A DNA stretch of 7,844 nucleotides from Anaerolineae bacterium. GTDB lineage: Bacteria; Chloroflexota; Anaerolineae; DRVO01. A model generated the notes under the pieces. That model worked only from the letters and a program-made list of their open reading frames with translations, ran no database searches and was not told where the DNA came from. Shown in pieces: positions 1-6,852 of the stretch; the first letter of the stretch is position 1; every line of letters begins with the position of its first letter. A program made the position numbers and the translations under genes. Location of the stretch: contig JAAYAV010000520.1 in NCBI GenBank assembly GCA_012719195.1, forward strand, positions 1 through 7,844, read 5' to 3'.

Positions 1-135
1 GCCCAGCAACATCCCGCTTCAGAGTGCGCCCCACCTGCCGATAACTGAAGTGGCGCGAGTAGAGGCGACCGATCGCTAGCTCCGGTCCTGGTCAGCCGCC
101 GCCGCTCTTTGTCGCCAACATGCCTGGAGGTTGAC
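1..135. other. Leader region without a recognised gene
   Basis: The first 135 bases hold short open stretches cut by stops (for example open from base 2 to a TAG at 77-79, which could be the tail of an upstream gene but is not recognisable). A small inverted repeat, GACCG (67-71) and CGGTC (83-87), surrounds the GCTAGC at 75-80. No convincing promoter was seen; one may lie upstream of the window. Confidence 0.4.
126..130 (+). promoter_or_regulatory. Ribosome binding site deciding the start of the secreted protein
   Basis: GGAGG is placed five bases before the ATG at 136. It favours this start over the in-frame TTG at 109, and the protein then begins directly with a typical signal peptide (MTRLRR followed by a hydrophobic stretch). 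Confidence 0.75.
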
Positions 136-2841
136 ATGACCAGACTTCGTCGCACCTGCATCCGCTTGGCCCTGGCTCTAGCACTAGCGATTGGGCACCT
201 GCCTGCCGGTGCACTAGCCGCGCAGGCAAACGCTGAACGGCCACTCCCCGCGCCCACGACCTCGCTCGCCGCCGCGTCACCGGCTCCCGACGCTACCGTG
301 CCGGTGTCCATCTCCACAGATACCACCCTCACCAACGACCGCGTCTGGGTAGCCACCAACAGCGTCCGCGTCCGCGCTGGGGCGACCCTCACCATCGAGC
401 CCGGTACGACGATCCGCTTCGTAGAGAATGCCTTTCTGGTGATCGAGGGCGCTCTCGTCGCGGACGGTCAAGGAGGCGAGCCGATCCTGCTCACGGCCGA
501 TGCCGATGAACCCCGGCCCGGTGCCTGGGGTGGCTACTACTCGATGACCACGGCCAGCATCCTCTTTCTGCCCGGCAGCGCTCCTGCCCTACTCGATGCC
601 ACCGGCGAGTATGTGTCCGGCTCCATCATCCGGAACGCCGTGGTGGAGTACGGGATGGGGATCGCCTGCCGCAGCGCCTCGCCACTGATCGAGGGTAGTA
701 CCATCCGTCATCACGGCGGCATCGTCGCGGCCGCGTTGGCCGGCTTGGTGGACGCCGTCAGCCTTGCCAGCGACACCGCCCCAGTCATCCGCGGCAACGC
801 CATCACCGACAACGACGTGCTGGGGCTGTACCTCTCGACGTCCGAAGCGGTGGTGGCCGGAAACGTCATCGCCCGGAATGCCGGGGCCGTGGCCCTAGAT
901 GGTGCGGCCGAGATCAGCGAGAACCTGATCACTGCCAACCGAGCAATCAGCAGCGCTTACGCCAGCAACGTACCTACGGCCATTCTCGCCTCCGCCGGTT
1001 CGATCCACGGAAACAGCGTCTTCGGCAACCAGACCAGTCTTGCCTTCCGGTACACCGCTGGCGAGAGCAGCACGATGGACATCTCCGGCAACTACTGGGG
1101 GTCAACCTCGGCCGACGAGATCGAGTCGATGGTCTACCACTCTCAGGACGACTTCACCCTCGGGACGGTCGTCTTCAGCCCCTTCCTGACGGAGCCGGCT
1201 CCAGGAACGCCTAACTTCCTGGCCGGCGTGGACGTCACCCCCGGTGATCCGGTGGGACCCGGACTGGCCACTTTCACCGTTCGCTTTGCCGATGCGATGG
1301 ACCAGAGCGTAGACCCCCGGGTTGTCTTCCACCTGGCCGAGGGCGGCACCTGGACGCAGTACAACCGGGAGAACTCCGGCCTGCCCGCGGGCGAGGTTGT
1401 CTCCATCGCGCAGTCTCCCGACAGTACCATGTGGTTCGGTACCTTGGGAGGCGGCGTCGCCCGCTTCGACGGCAAGGAATGGCTGACCTACACCACCCGG
1501 AACTCCGGCCTCGGCGGCAATCTGGTCAGCGGCCTCGCCATCGTCGATGACGACGAGCTCTGGTTCAGCCACCGGAGCCGTAGCGACCTCCTCCTGAGCC
1601 ACCTACAGGACGGCGAGTGGGAGGCCTTCTCCCGGGGCGAGTGCGAAGTCGACGACCCTCTGTTCCTGGCGGAGAGCGACCTGTACAGCTTCGGGGCCAT
1701 CCCCGAGCCCATCGATGGCCTCTGCGACGCGTCGGGCATCGCCGTTGATGGGGCCGGCTCGGTCTTCGTCGCCACTTACGGCGTGATGCAGTATGACGGC
1801 AGCACCTGGCGGCTGCACGGCCCAGACACCGGCTTGCCCGAGGCCTGGGTGGACTCGGTCGCGACCGGCAGCGGTGGCTCCATCTGGGCGACCCCGGAGT
1901 ACGAGGGTCTGGCCCGCTATGACGGATCCTCTTGGATGCTCTTCGACCTCACCAACTCCGGCCTGCCCTCGCTCCAGACCTACCTCATGGCCACTGGCAG
2001 CGATGGATCGGTCTGGTTGTTCACCTACGGCCATGGCATTACCAAGTACGACGGGACTAGCTGGACTCACTACCCCATCAGCGATTCCTTCAGCCAACAG
2101 GGAGTGCCATCCTACGTCTACGCACTTGCCGTCGGTCCCAGTGGCACCCTCTGGGCCGTCAGCTCCAACGGGTTGGTACGCTTCGATGGTAGCGAGTGGA
2201 CCTACTTCGAGGACACACCGACAAACGTCGGTAGCATCGCGGTCGACTGTCACGGCAACGTCTGGCTCGGCACGAGCGAACAAGGGGTCCTGGTGCGGCG
2301 GAGCGACGATCCCTACCTCGTGACGGAGGACGGCCGCTGGCTCGACGACCACACCTGGCAGGGCACCTACGAAGTGACCAGCCTCATCCAGCGCGGCGAG
2401 TACGTCGCCACGGTGAGCAATGCCTACGGCCAGAACGGCCTGGAGATGCCTGCCGACTCTCGCTTCTCCTTCCTGATCGACTACCCGGGCACCATAGACG
2501 ACTTCACCGCCCCGCCGCCTCCCAGCGCTTACGCCAGCAGCCTGGCCGATGACCCGGCCGGTCTCTATGCCCGCTGGAGTGCCGCCGACCCTCAGTCGGC
2601 CATAAGCTTGTACCGGTACTCCTTGGGCAGCGCGCCCGGAGCCGCGGACATCGTCGCCTGGACCCAGACCGGCGACGCTGAGCTTCGGCAGGGCGGGCTC
2701 GGGCTTTCGGCCGGCACCCGCTACTGGTTCTCCGTGCGAGCGCGCAACGACGCCGGCCTCTGGAGCGATCCCACCCAGGTATCGTTCATCGCCGGCGGAG
2801 TCTGGCCCGGCGACGTGTACCTGCCCCTAGCCAGCCACTAG
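136..2841 (+). CDS. Secreted beta-helix / seven-bladed propeller / Ig-like / FnIII-like protein
   Basis: An exported 901-residue protein of unknown function. The ATG at 136 is chosen because GGAGG (126-130) lies five bases upstream; a TTG at 109 in the same frame lacks this support. Residues 1-28 look like a signal peptide (basic MTRLRR, then an LALALALA core, with cleavage near A28 or A33). Residues about 66-346 carry parallel beta-helix repeats (SxIRNxVVEY, IRGNxITDN, VAGNVIARN, ISENLITAN) ending in a GNYWG segment. About 360-398 is the first half of an Ig-like domain. About 403-722 is a propeller with repeated W-x-x-[YF] and DGSxW strands and NSGLP turns. About 726-782 resumes the Ig-like fold (DGRWLDDHTWQGTYEV). 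About 788-886 resembles fibronectin type III. It ends VYLPLASH. No catalytic residues or transmembrane anchor are recognised. Binding or surface display is inference. The reading frame is intact; domain bounds are approximate. Confidence 0.9.
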   Translation: MTRLRRTCIRLALALALAIGHLPAGALAAQANAERPLPAPTTSLAAASPAPDATVPVSISTDTTLTNDRVWVATNSVRVRAGATLTIEPGTTIRFVENAFLVIEGALVADGQGGEPILLTADADEPRPGAWGGYYSMTTASILFLPGSAPALLDATGEYVSGSIIRNAVVEYGMGIACRSASPLIEGSTIRHHGGIVAAALAGLVDAVSLASDTAPVIRGNAITDNDVLGLYLSTSEAVVAGNVIARNAGAVALDGAAEISENLITANRAISSAYASNVPTAILASAGSIHGNSVFGNQTSLAFRYTAGESSTMDISGNYWGSTSADEIESMVYHSQDDFTLGTVVFSPFLTEPAPGTPNFLAGVDVTPGDPVGPGLATFTVRFADAMDQSVDPRVVFHLAEGGTWTQYNRENSGLPAGEVVSIAQSPDSTMWFGTLGGGVARFDGKEWLTYTTRNSGLGGNLVSGLAIVDDDELWFSHRSRSDLLLSHLQDGEWEAFSRGECEVDDPLFLAESDLYSFGAIPEPIDGLCDASGIAVDGAGSVFVATYGVMQYDGSTWRLHGPDTGLPEAWVDSVATGSGGSIWATPEYEGLARYDGSSWMLFDLTNSGLPSLQTYLMATGSDGSVWLFTYGHGITKYDGTSWTHYPISDSFSQQGVPSYVYALAVGPSGTLWAVSSNGLVRFDGSEWTYFEDTPTNVGSIAVDCHGNVWLGTSEQGVLVRRSDDPYLVTEDGRWLDDHTWQGTYEVTSLIQRGEYVATVSNAYGQNGLEMPADSRFSFLIDYPGTIDDFTAPPPPSAYASSLADDPAGLYARWSAADPQSAISLYRYSLGSAPGAADIVAWTQTGDAELRQGGLGLSAGTRYWFSVRARNDAGLWSDPTQVSFIAGGVWPGDVYLPLASH
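1342..2301 (+). repeat. Seven degenerate propeller-blade repeats inside the secreted protein
   Basis: Residues about 403-722 of the protein contain seven W-centred strands: GTWTQY, KEWLTY, GEWEAF, STWRLH, SSWMLF, TSWTHY and SEWTYF. They alternate with segments of the form 'xxxIAxxxxGxxWxxT', giving about 40 residues per blade. The last such segment (SIAVDCHGNVWLGT) lacks its own W strand, so the N-terminal GTWTQY strand probably closes blade seven, as in velcro-closed propellers. A 14-base DNA word, AACTCCGGCCTGCC, recurs at 1372-1385 and 1954-1967, and its first 12 bases are nearly repeated from 1501. The family resembles the two-component-regulator or ligand-sensing propeller repeats, by recall only. 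Confidence 0.8.
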
Positions 2842-2856
2842 CCGCCAAGGCAGGAA

Positions 2857-2889
2857 GGGCGGGCCGGGCGACGTGTGCCCGGCCCGCCC
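2857..2889 (+). terminator. Perfect 13-bp GC-rich hairpin after the secreted-protein gene
   Basis: The left arm GGGCGGGCCGGGC (2857-2869) and right arm GCCCGGCCCGCCC (2877-2889) are exact reverse complements with a 7-base loop. The hairpin lies 15 bases after the TAG of the upstream gene and two bases before the -35 box of hisS. No T-run follows on either strand, so it is not a classical intrinsic terminator. It may stop transcription without a U-tract, protect the mRNA 3' end, or insulate hisS. The structure is certain; the role is inferred. Confidence 0.6.
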
Positions 2890-2891
2890 AC

Positions 2892-2919
2892 TTGGACGGA
2901 CGTGTCTCCGTGCTATAAT
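2892..2919 (+). promoter_or_regulatory. Sigma-70-type promoter of hisS with extended -10
   Basis: A perfect TATAAT at 2914-2919 is preceded by TGC (2911-2913), giving an extended -10. TTGGAC at 2892-2897 is a weak -35 match, 16 bases away. Transcription would start near 2926, leaving a leader of about 26 bases before the hisS ATG. That is too short for a T-box riboswitch. Confidence 0.8.
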
Positions 2920-2921
2920 CG

Positions 2922-2941
2922 CTCAGCACTTCAATGCTGAG
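2922..2941 (+). promoter_or_regulatory. Perfect inverted repeat at the hisS transcription start
   Basis: Arms CTCAGCA (2922-2928) and TGCTGAG (2935-2941) are exact reverse complements separated by six bases. The repeat begins three bases after the -10 box and its last base is the first base of the ribosome binding site GAGG (2941-2944). With a start near 2926 part of the left arm may not be transcribed, which favours a DNA operator over an RNA hairpin. If transcription starts slightly earlier, a 5' stem could limit ribosome access. The symmetry is seen; the function is inferred. Confidence 0.5.
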
Positions 2942-2944
2942 AGG
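2941..2944 (+). promoter_or_regulatory. Ribosome binding site of hisS
   Basis: GAGG (within GAGAGG, 2939-2944) sits seven bases before the ATG at 2952. This supports that start over the in-frame ATG at 2934, which would lie only about eight bases from the predicted transcript 5' end and would precede the conserved N-terminus by six extra residues. Confidence 0.7.
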
Positions 2945-2951
2945 TTCCTTC

Positions 2952-4217
2952 ATGTACCAAGCGCCCCGGGGCACGCAGGACATCCTGCCCGAAGACCAAC
3001 CTTACTGGGAGTTCGTCCGATCAACCGCCGCCGATGTCTGTCGCCGCTACGGGTTCGAGCGGCTGGATATCCCCCTCTTCGAGGAGACCTCGCTTTTCGT
3101 CCGCGGCGTCGGGGAAGGCACCGACATTGTCGACAAGGAGATGTACTCCTTTGAGGACAAGGGCGGCACCGAACTGACCCTCCGGCCGGAGTTCACCGCC
3201 GGCGTGATTCGGGCCTACATCGAGCACGGCATGCACACCCGCCCCCAGCCGGTGAAGGTCTTCAGTATCGGGCCCGCGTTCCGCTACGAGCGTCCGCAGG
3301 CGGGGCGCTTCCGCCAGTTCCACCAGCTCAACGTAGAGTCCATCGGCGAGCAGGACCCTCTCGTCGACGCCGAGATCATCTCCGTCATGTGGTCATTCCT
3401 CGAGGCCCTGGGCTTCGGCGGCCTTCTACTGCAGCTCAACAACATCGGCTGCCCTGCCTGCCGCCCCGCCTACATGCAGGCATTGCAGGACTACTACCGC
3501 TCCCACGTGGACGAGCTCTGCGAAGACTGCCGCCGCCGCCTCGAGCGCAACCCGCTGCGTCTGCTGGACTGCAAGGCGACGGGCTGTCAGCCGCTGATCG
3601 CCGGGGCCCCTCGCAGCACCAACCACCTTTGCGCCGACTGCTCTCAGCACTTCGCCCGCCTTCGCGCATACCTGGACGAGCTCGGACGGCCGTATGAGCT
3701 CAACCACCGGCTGGTGCGCGGGCTGGACTACTACACCAAGACCGTGTTCGAGGTCTGGGCCGAGGGGATTGGAGCCCAGAACGCCGTCTGTGGAGGCGGC
3801 CGCTACGATGGCCTCACCGAGGAACTGGGCGGCAAGCCCACCCCCGGCATCGGTGTCGCCTGCGGGCTGGAACGGCTTGTCTCCCTCCTGCGGCAGCAGG
3901 AACGCCCCGTGCCACCGCCGCAGCGACCGCTGGCATATTTCGCGTACCGCGGCGATTCGGCGCGGCTGGCCGCCCTGAGGGCCGTCGAGGCGTTGCGTAG
4001 TCTAGGTGCGGCCGCCGAGATAGCCTTCGGGGATCGCAGCCTTAAGGCGCAGATGAAGGCCGCCAACCGCTCCGGCGCCGGCTGGGCCGCTATCCTGGGC
4101 GATGACGAGCTGGCGCGTGGTGTCGCCGTGGTGCGCTCCATGAGGGACTCGGAGCAGGTGGAGGTCCCCCTGGGGGAGCTTGCCTCCTGGCTGGCGGCGA
4201 GGGTAACCCAACCTTGA
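2952..4217 (+). CDS. hisS: Histidyl-tRNA synthetase
   Basis: Cytoplasmic class II aminoacyl-tRNA synthetase that charges tRNA-His with histidine using ATP. The 421-residue protein has the usual bacterial length and begins MYQAPRGTQDILPED, the family N-terminus. Class II motif 2 is at about 107-129 (GPAFRYERPQAGRFRQFHQ), the histidine-specific RGLDYYTKTVFE motif at about 256-267, GGGRYDGL at 281-288, and motif 3 GIGVACGLERL at 299-309. Residues about 326-415 form the anticodon-binding domain. The insertion domain contains eight cysteines (167, 170, 190, 193, 207, 212, 227, 230), which could bind a metal. The gene has its own strong promoter with an inverted repeat at the start, and its stop overlaps the nadK start, so it probably leads a hisS-nadK-recN transcript. 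HisZ is unlikely because the tRNA-binding and catalytic motifs are all present. Confidence 0.98.
   Translation: MYQAPRGTQDILPEDQPYWEFVRSTAADVCRRYGFERLDIPLFEETSLFVRGVGEGTDIVDKEMYSFEDKGGTELTLRPEFTAGVIRAYIEHGMHTRPQPVKVFSIGPAFRYERPQAGRFRQFHQLNVESIGEQDPLVDAEIISVMWSFLEALGFGGLLLQLNNIGCPACRPAYMQALQDYYRSHVDELCEDCRRRLERNPLRLLDCKATGCQPLIAGAPRSTNHLCADCSQHFARLRAYLDELGRPYELNHRLVRGLDYYTKTVFEVWAEGIGAQNAVCGGGRYDGLTEELGGKPTPGIGVACGLERLVSLLRQQERPVPPPQRPLAYFAYRGDSARLAALRAVEALRSLGAAAEIAFGDRSLKAQMKAANRSGAGWAAILGDDELARGVAVVRSMRDSEQVEVPLGELASWLAARVTQP
4199..4203 (+). promoter_or_regulatory. Ribosome binding site of nadK inside the end of hisS
   Basis: GAGGG lies ten bases before the TTG start at 4214. The spacing is slightly long, but no other start fits: the conserved FGILHHP segment begins at residue 9, and the next in-frame methionine is at residue 119. 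Translation is probably helped by ribosomes finishing hisS, whose TGA overlaps this start. Confidence 0.55.
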
Positions 4218-5056
4218 GCACGCCCTGCCCGCGCCGCTTCGGCATCCTCCATCACCCGAAGCTGCCCCACTCCCTAGAGCTCGCCGCCGACATAGGGGCC
4301 TTCCTGGATGAGTCCGGGAGTGAAAGCTGGGTGCTGTCCTCATGGGACCCGGAGGGCATCCGTGCCCGGCTCCCGGAGGCCGACGCCATCATTACCTTGG
4401 GCGGCGACGGCACCATCCTGCGCACTTCTCGGGTATGCGCCTCCGCCGGCGTGCCTATCCTAGCCGTCAACCTGGGGCGGCTGGGCTACCTCGCCGAGGT
4501 CTCTCCCCCGGACTGGCGCCAGGCGCTGCGAAGGGTGCTCCAAGGCGACTACTGGGTGGAAGAGCGGATGATGCTCACCTCCGAGCACCAGCGAGTCGGC
4601 GTGGTGCGGCACTCGTTCCAGTCCCTCAACGAAGCGGTGGTGGGACGGGGCCGGCTAGCCCGCGTGATTCGCATCGCGGTGCAGGTGGACGGTTGCGAGC
4701 TCGCTCGCTACGTGGCCGATGGCCTTATCGCTGCCACCCCCACCGGCAGCACCGCCTACGCCTTTGCCGCCGGCGGTCCCGTGATGCCGCCCATGCTGCG
4801 CAATATCATCCTGGTGCCCATCGCCCCGATGTTCGGTCCACCCCGCCCGATCGTGCTCAGCCAGGGCGCCACCGTGCGCCTCACCGTCGAGACCGACCAC
4901 GAGGCGATTCTGACCTGCGACGGACAGGCCGAAGTGCCGATGGAGTCGGGCGATGAAGTAGTAGTCCGCGCGTGGGAGCACTCGGCGCGGTTCCTGCGTC
5001 TTCGGGCACCGTCGTACTTCTACGAAGCTCTCTCCGCCCGGCTGCGTACCGTCTAG
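4214..5056 (+). CDS. nadK: NAD kinase (TTG start)
   Basis: Cytoplasmic enzyme that phosphorylates NAD to NADP, using ATP or polyphosphate. The 280-residue protein has the family length. GGDGT is at 63-67 (nucleotide phosphate binding and catalysis), NLGRLGYLAE at 86-95, the NE pair at 139-140, DGLIAATPTGSTAY at 169-182, AAGGP at 185-189, and DGQ at 236-238. The segment at about 201-214 reads VPIAPMFGPPRPIV. E. coli NadK has a PHTLSARP stretch here, so the usual histidine is replaced by methionine and the loop differs. The TTG start overlaps the hisS stop by four bases, and recN follows after 74 bases; nadK upstream of recN is a common bacterial order. Nothing suggests loss of function, since the catalytic GGDGT and NAD-binding motifs are intact. 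Confidence 0.96.
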   Translation: MSTPCPRRFGILHHPKLPHSLELAADIGAFLDESGSESWVLSSWDPEGIRARLPEADAIITLGGDGTILRTSRVCASAGVPILAVNLGRLGYLAEVSPPDWRQALRRVLQGDYWVEERMMLTSEHQRVGVVRHSFQSLNEAVVGRGRLARVIRIAVQVDGCELARYVADGLIAATPTGSTAYAFAAGGPVMPPMLRNIILVPIAPMFGPPRPIVLSQGATVRLTVETDHEAILTCDGQAEVPMESGDEVVVRAWEHSARFLRLRAPSYFYEALSARLRTV

Positions 5057-5116
5057 GTTGGCCATGCGCGCCCGCCCACGCCAAGCCTCATCTTGCACCA
5101 TCCGCTGCCTGTCCCT

Positions 5117-5121
5117 GAGGG
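5117..5121 (+). promoter_or_regulatory. Ribosome binding site of recN in the nadK-recN gap
   Basis: GAGGG lies nine bases before the recN ATG. The 74-base gap (5057-5130) shows no convincing promoter and no LexA-like palindrome. It holds only a weak TTGGC/GCCAA pairing (5058-5062 with 5080-5084), so recN is probably read through from hisS-nadK. Confidence 0.6.
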
Positions 5122-5130
5122 CCCACCCAG

Positions 5131-6852
5131 ATGCTGGCTGAGATCATAATCCGGAACTTCGCCATCATCGACGAGGTCACCGTGCGGCTCGCGCCGCGCC
5201 TCAACGTCCTCACCGGCGAGACCGGCGCCGGTAAGTCTATCATCGTGGACGCGCTGGCGGCCGTCCTCGGGGAACGGACCTCACCCGATGTGGTGCGCGG
5301 CGGGGAGTCAGCCGCCCAGATCGAAGCCCACTTCCACCTTAGCCCGGTACTGGCAGCACGACTGGACCCCCTCCTTGAAGAGCAAGGCCTCGCCGGCGAG
5401 GACCCGCGCTACCTGGTCCTCTCGCGCGAGATCCGCGCCGAAGGGCGCAGCCTGGCCCGGGTCAACGGTCGGTTGGTCGCCGCCGCGGTGGTGCGGCAGT
5501 TAGGCGAAATGCTGGTGGACATCCACGGCCAGACGGAGCACCTGTCGCTCCTCCGCGTGCCGGAGCACCTGCATTTCCTCGACCGCTTCGCTCGGCTGGA
5601 CGAAATGCGAGCAGAGATGGCTCGTAGGGCGGCGGATGTGTCCCGCCTGCGCGCCGAGATCGCGGCCATCGAGGAGAACAGCCTGGCCCGCGAGCGCCGG
5701 CTTGAGCGCTTACGATACGAGGTGGAGGAGATCGAGTCCGCCCGGCTCACTGAAGGCGAGGAGGAGTCCCTTCGCGGCGAGCGCACGCGCCTGGCGAACT
5801 CCGAGAAGCTCAGCGCACTGGCCGGATCGGCTTATGAGGCCCTGTACGGCGGTAGTGGCGACACTCCTTCCGGGGCCGATCTAGTCGGCCAGGCCGTGTC
5901 ATGGCTGATCGAGTTGGAGCGCACTGACCCCGACCTCGGGCCGCTGCGCGAGCGCGCTGAGACCCTTGCTGACGGCCTGGAGGACATCGCCCGCGAACTG
6001 CGACACTACCGCGACGCGGTGGAGTACAACCCTTCACGACTAGACCAGGTGGAAGAGCGGCTGGCTCTGATCTCCAACTTGAAGCGCAAGTACGGCGCCG
6101 GCATACCGGAGATACTCGCCTACGGGCAGCGCGCCGGCGCCGAGCTCGACCAACTGGGCGGGGGCGAGGAACGGCTCCAGGAACTGCGTCAGATCCTAGC
6201 CCAGGCGAAGGACGCAGCCTCTGCCGTGGCCGCCGCGCTCTCGGAGCGCCGGCGCGAGGCCGCCGACCGGCTCGCGTCGGCCGTGGAGGGGCAGCTCGCG
6301 GACCTGGCCATGGAGCGGGCCCGATTCGCCGTCGGAATCGAGCAGGTTGCTGACGAGGATGGTCTGGTGGTCAACGGTCGCGGCTTGGCCTTCGATCGCA
6401 CCGGCGTGGATCGGGTGGAGTTCCTGCTCGCGCCCAACCCGGGTGAGCCGATGCGTCCTCTGGCTCGGATCGCGTCGGGCGGAGAGAACTCGCGCCTCAT
6501 GCTTGCCCTCAAGACGGTGCTCTCCGAGGCCGACGACGCCGGTACCCTCATCTTCGACGAGGTGGACACGGGCATCGGCGGGCGCCTAGGTCATATAGTG
6601 GGTGAGAAGCTGGCCGGCCTAGCCACTACGCACCAGGTCCTTTGCGTCACCCACCTCCCCCAATTGGCCGCCTTCGCCGACGTCCACCTCAGCGTCGGCA
6701 AGGAGATCATCGGTGACCGCACCCGCACCGCCGTCACTGTCCTCGATCGGGAGCGTCGGCTGGCCGAACTGGCCGCCATGCAGGGAGCCGTCAGCCCTGC
6801 GACCTTGCGCAGTGCCGAGGAGATGCTCGAGCGCGGCCGGGCCGAACGCTAG
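5131..6852 (+). CDS. recN: DNA repair protein RecN
   Basis: SMC-like cytoplasmic ATPase that acts early in repair of DNA double-strand breaks by recombination. The 573-residue protein has the usual RecN length. The N-terminal ATPase half begins MLAEIIIRNFAIIDEV, with Walker A GETGAGKS at 29-36 and the conserved VDIHGQTEH segment at 129-137. A coiled-coil arm rich in Glu, Arg and Leu spans about 150-220 and 330-390. The family segment with RLDQVEERL and LKRKYG is at about 303-322. The C-terminal half carries the ABC signature SGGEN (449-453), Walker B TLIFDEVDTG (472-481) and the switch histidine in VTHLPQ (506-511). All ATPase motifs are present, so it should be active. The ATG at 5131 gives the standard family N-terminus. 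RecN is often under SOS control, but no LexA box is visible here; it probably shares the hisS promoter. Confidence 0.98.
   Translation: MLAEIIIRNFAIIDEVTVRLAPRLNVLTGETGAGKSIIVDALAAVLGERTSPDVVRGGESAAQIEAHFHLSPVLAARLDPLLEEQGLAGEDPRYLVLSREIRAEGRSLARVNGRLVAAAVVRQLGEMLVDIHGQTEHLSLLRVPEHLHFLDRFARLDEMRAEMARRAADVSRLRAEIAAIEENSLARERRLERLRYEVEEIESARLTEGEEESLRGERTRLANSEKLSALAGSAYEALYGGSGDTPSGADLVGQAVSWLIELERTDPDLGPLRERAETLADGLEDIARELRHYRDAVEYNPSRLDQVEERLALISNLKRKYGAGIPEILAYGQRAGAELDQLGGGEERLQELRQILAQAKDAASAVAAALSERRREAADRLASAVEGQLADLAMERARFAVGIEQVADEDGLVVNGRGLAFDRTGVDRVEFLLAPNPGEPMRPLARIASGGENSRLMLALKTVLSEADDAGTLIFDEVDTGIGGRLGHIVGEKLAGLATTHQVLCVTHLPQLAAFADVHLSVGKEIIGDRTRTAVTVLDRERRLAELAAMQGAVSPATLRSAEEMLERGRAER

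Noticed and set aside
67..87. Small GACCG/CGGTC inverted repeat upstream of the secreted protein
   Set aside because: Five-base arms with an 11-base loop are weak and commonly arise by chance. No T-run or promoter is attached.
1603..2352. Long open frame of about 249 codons on the - strand under the propeller region
   Set aside because: It mirrors the repeated high-GC coding of the + strand gene, its translation shows no recognisable motif, and it has no credible ribosome site. The + strand frame has clear domains.
2934..2951. Upstream ATG adding six residues to HisRS
   Set aside because: It lies in the loop of the inverted repeat, about eight bases from the predicted transcript start, with no ribosome site. 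The ATG at 2952 gives the family N-terminus.
5064..5141. A 25-codon frame (starting MRARPRQASS) between nadK and recN, ending inside recN
   Set aside because: Only a weak AGG precedes it and the arginine- and serine-rich product looks like translated spacer. A leader peptide role cannot be supported.
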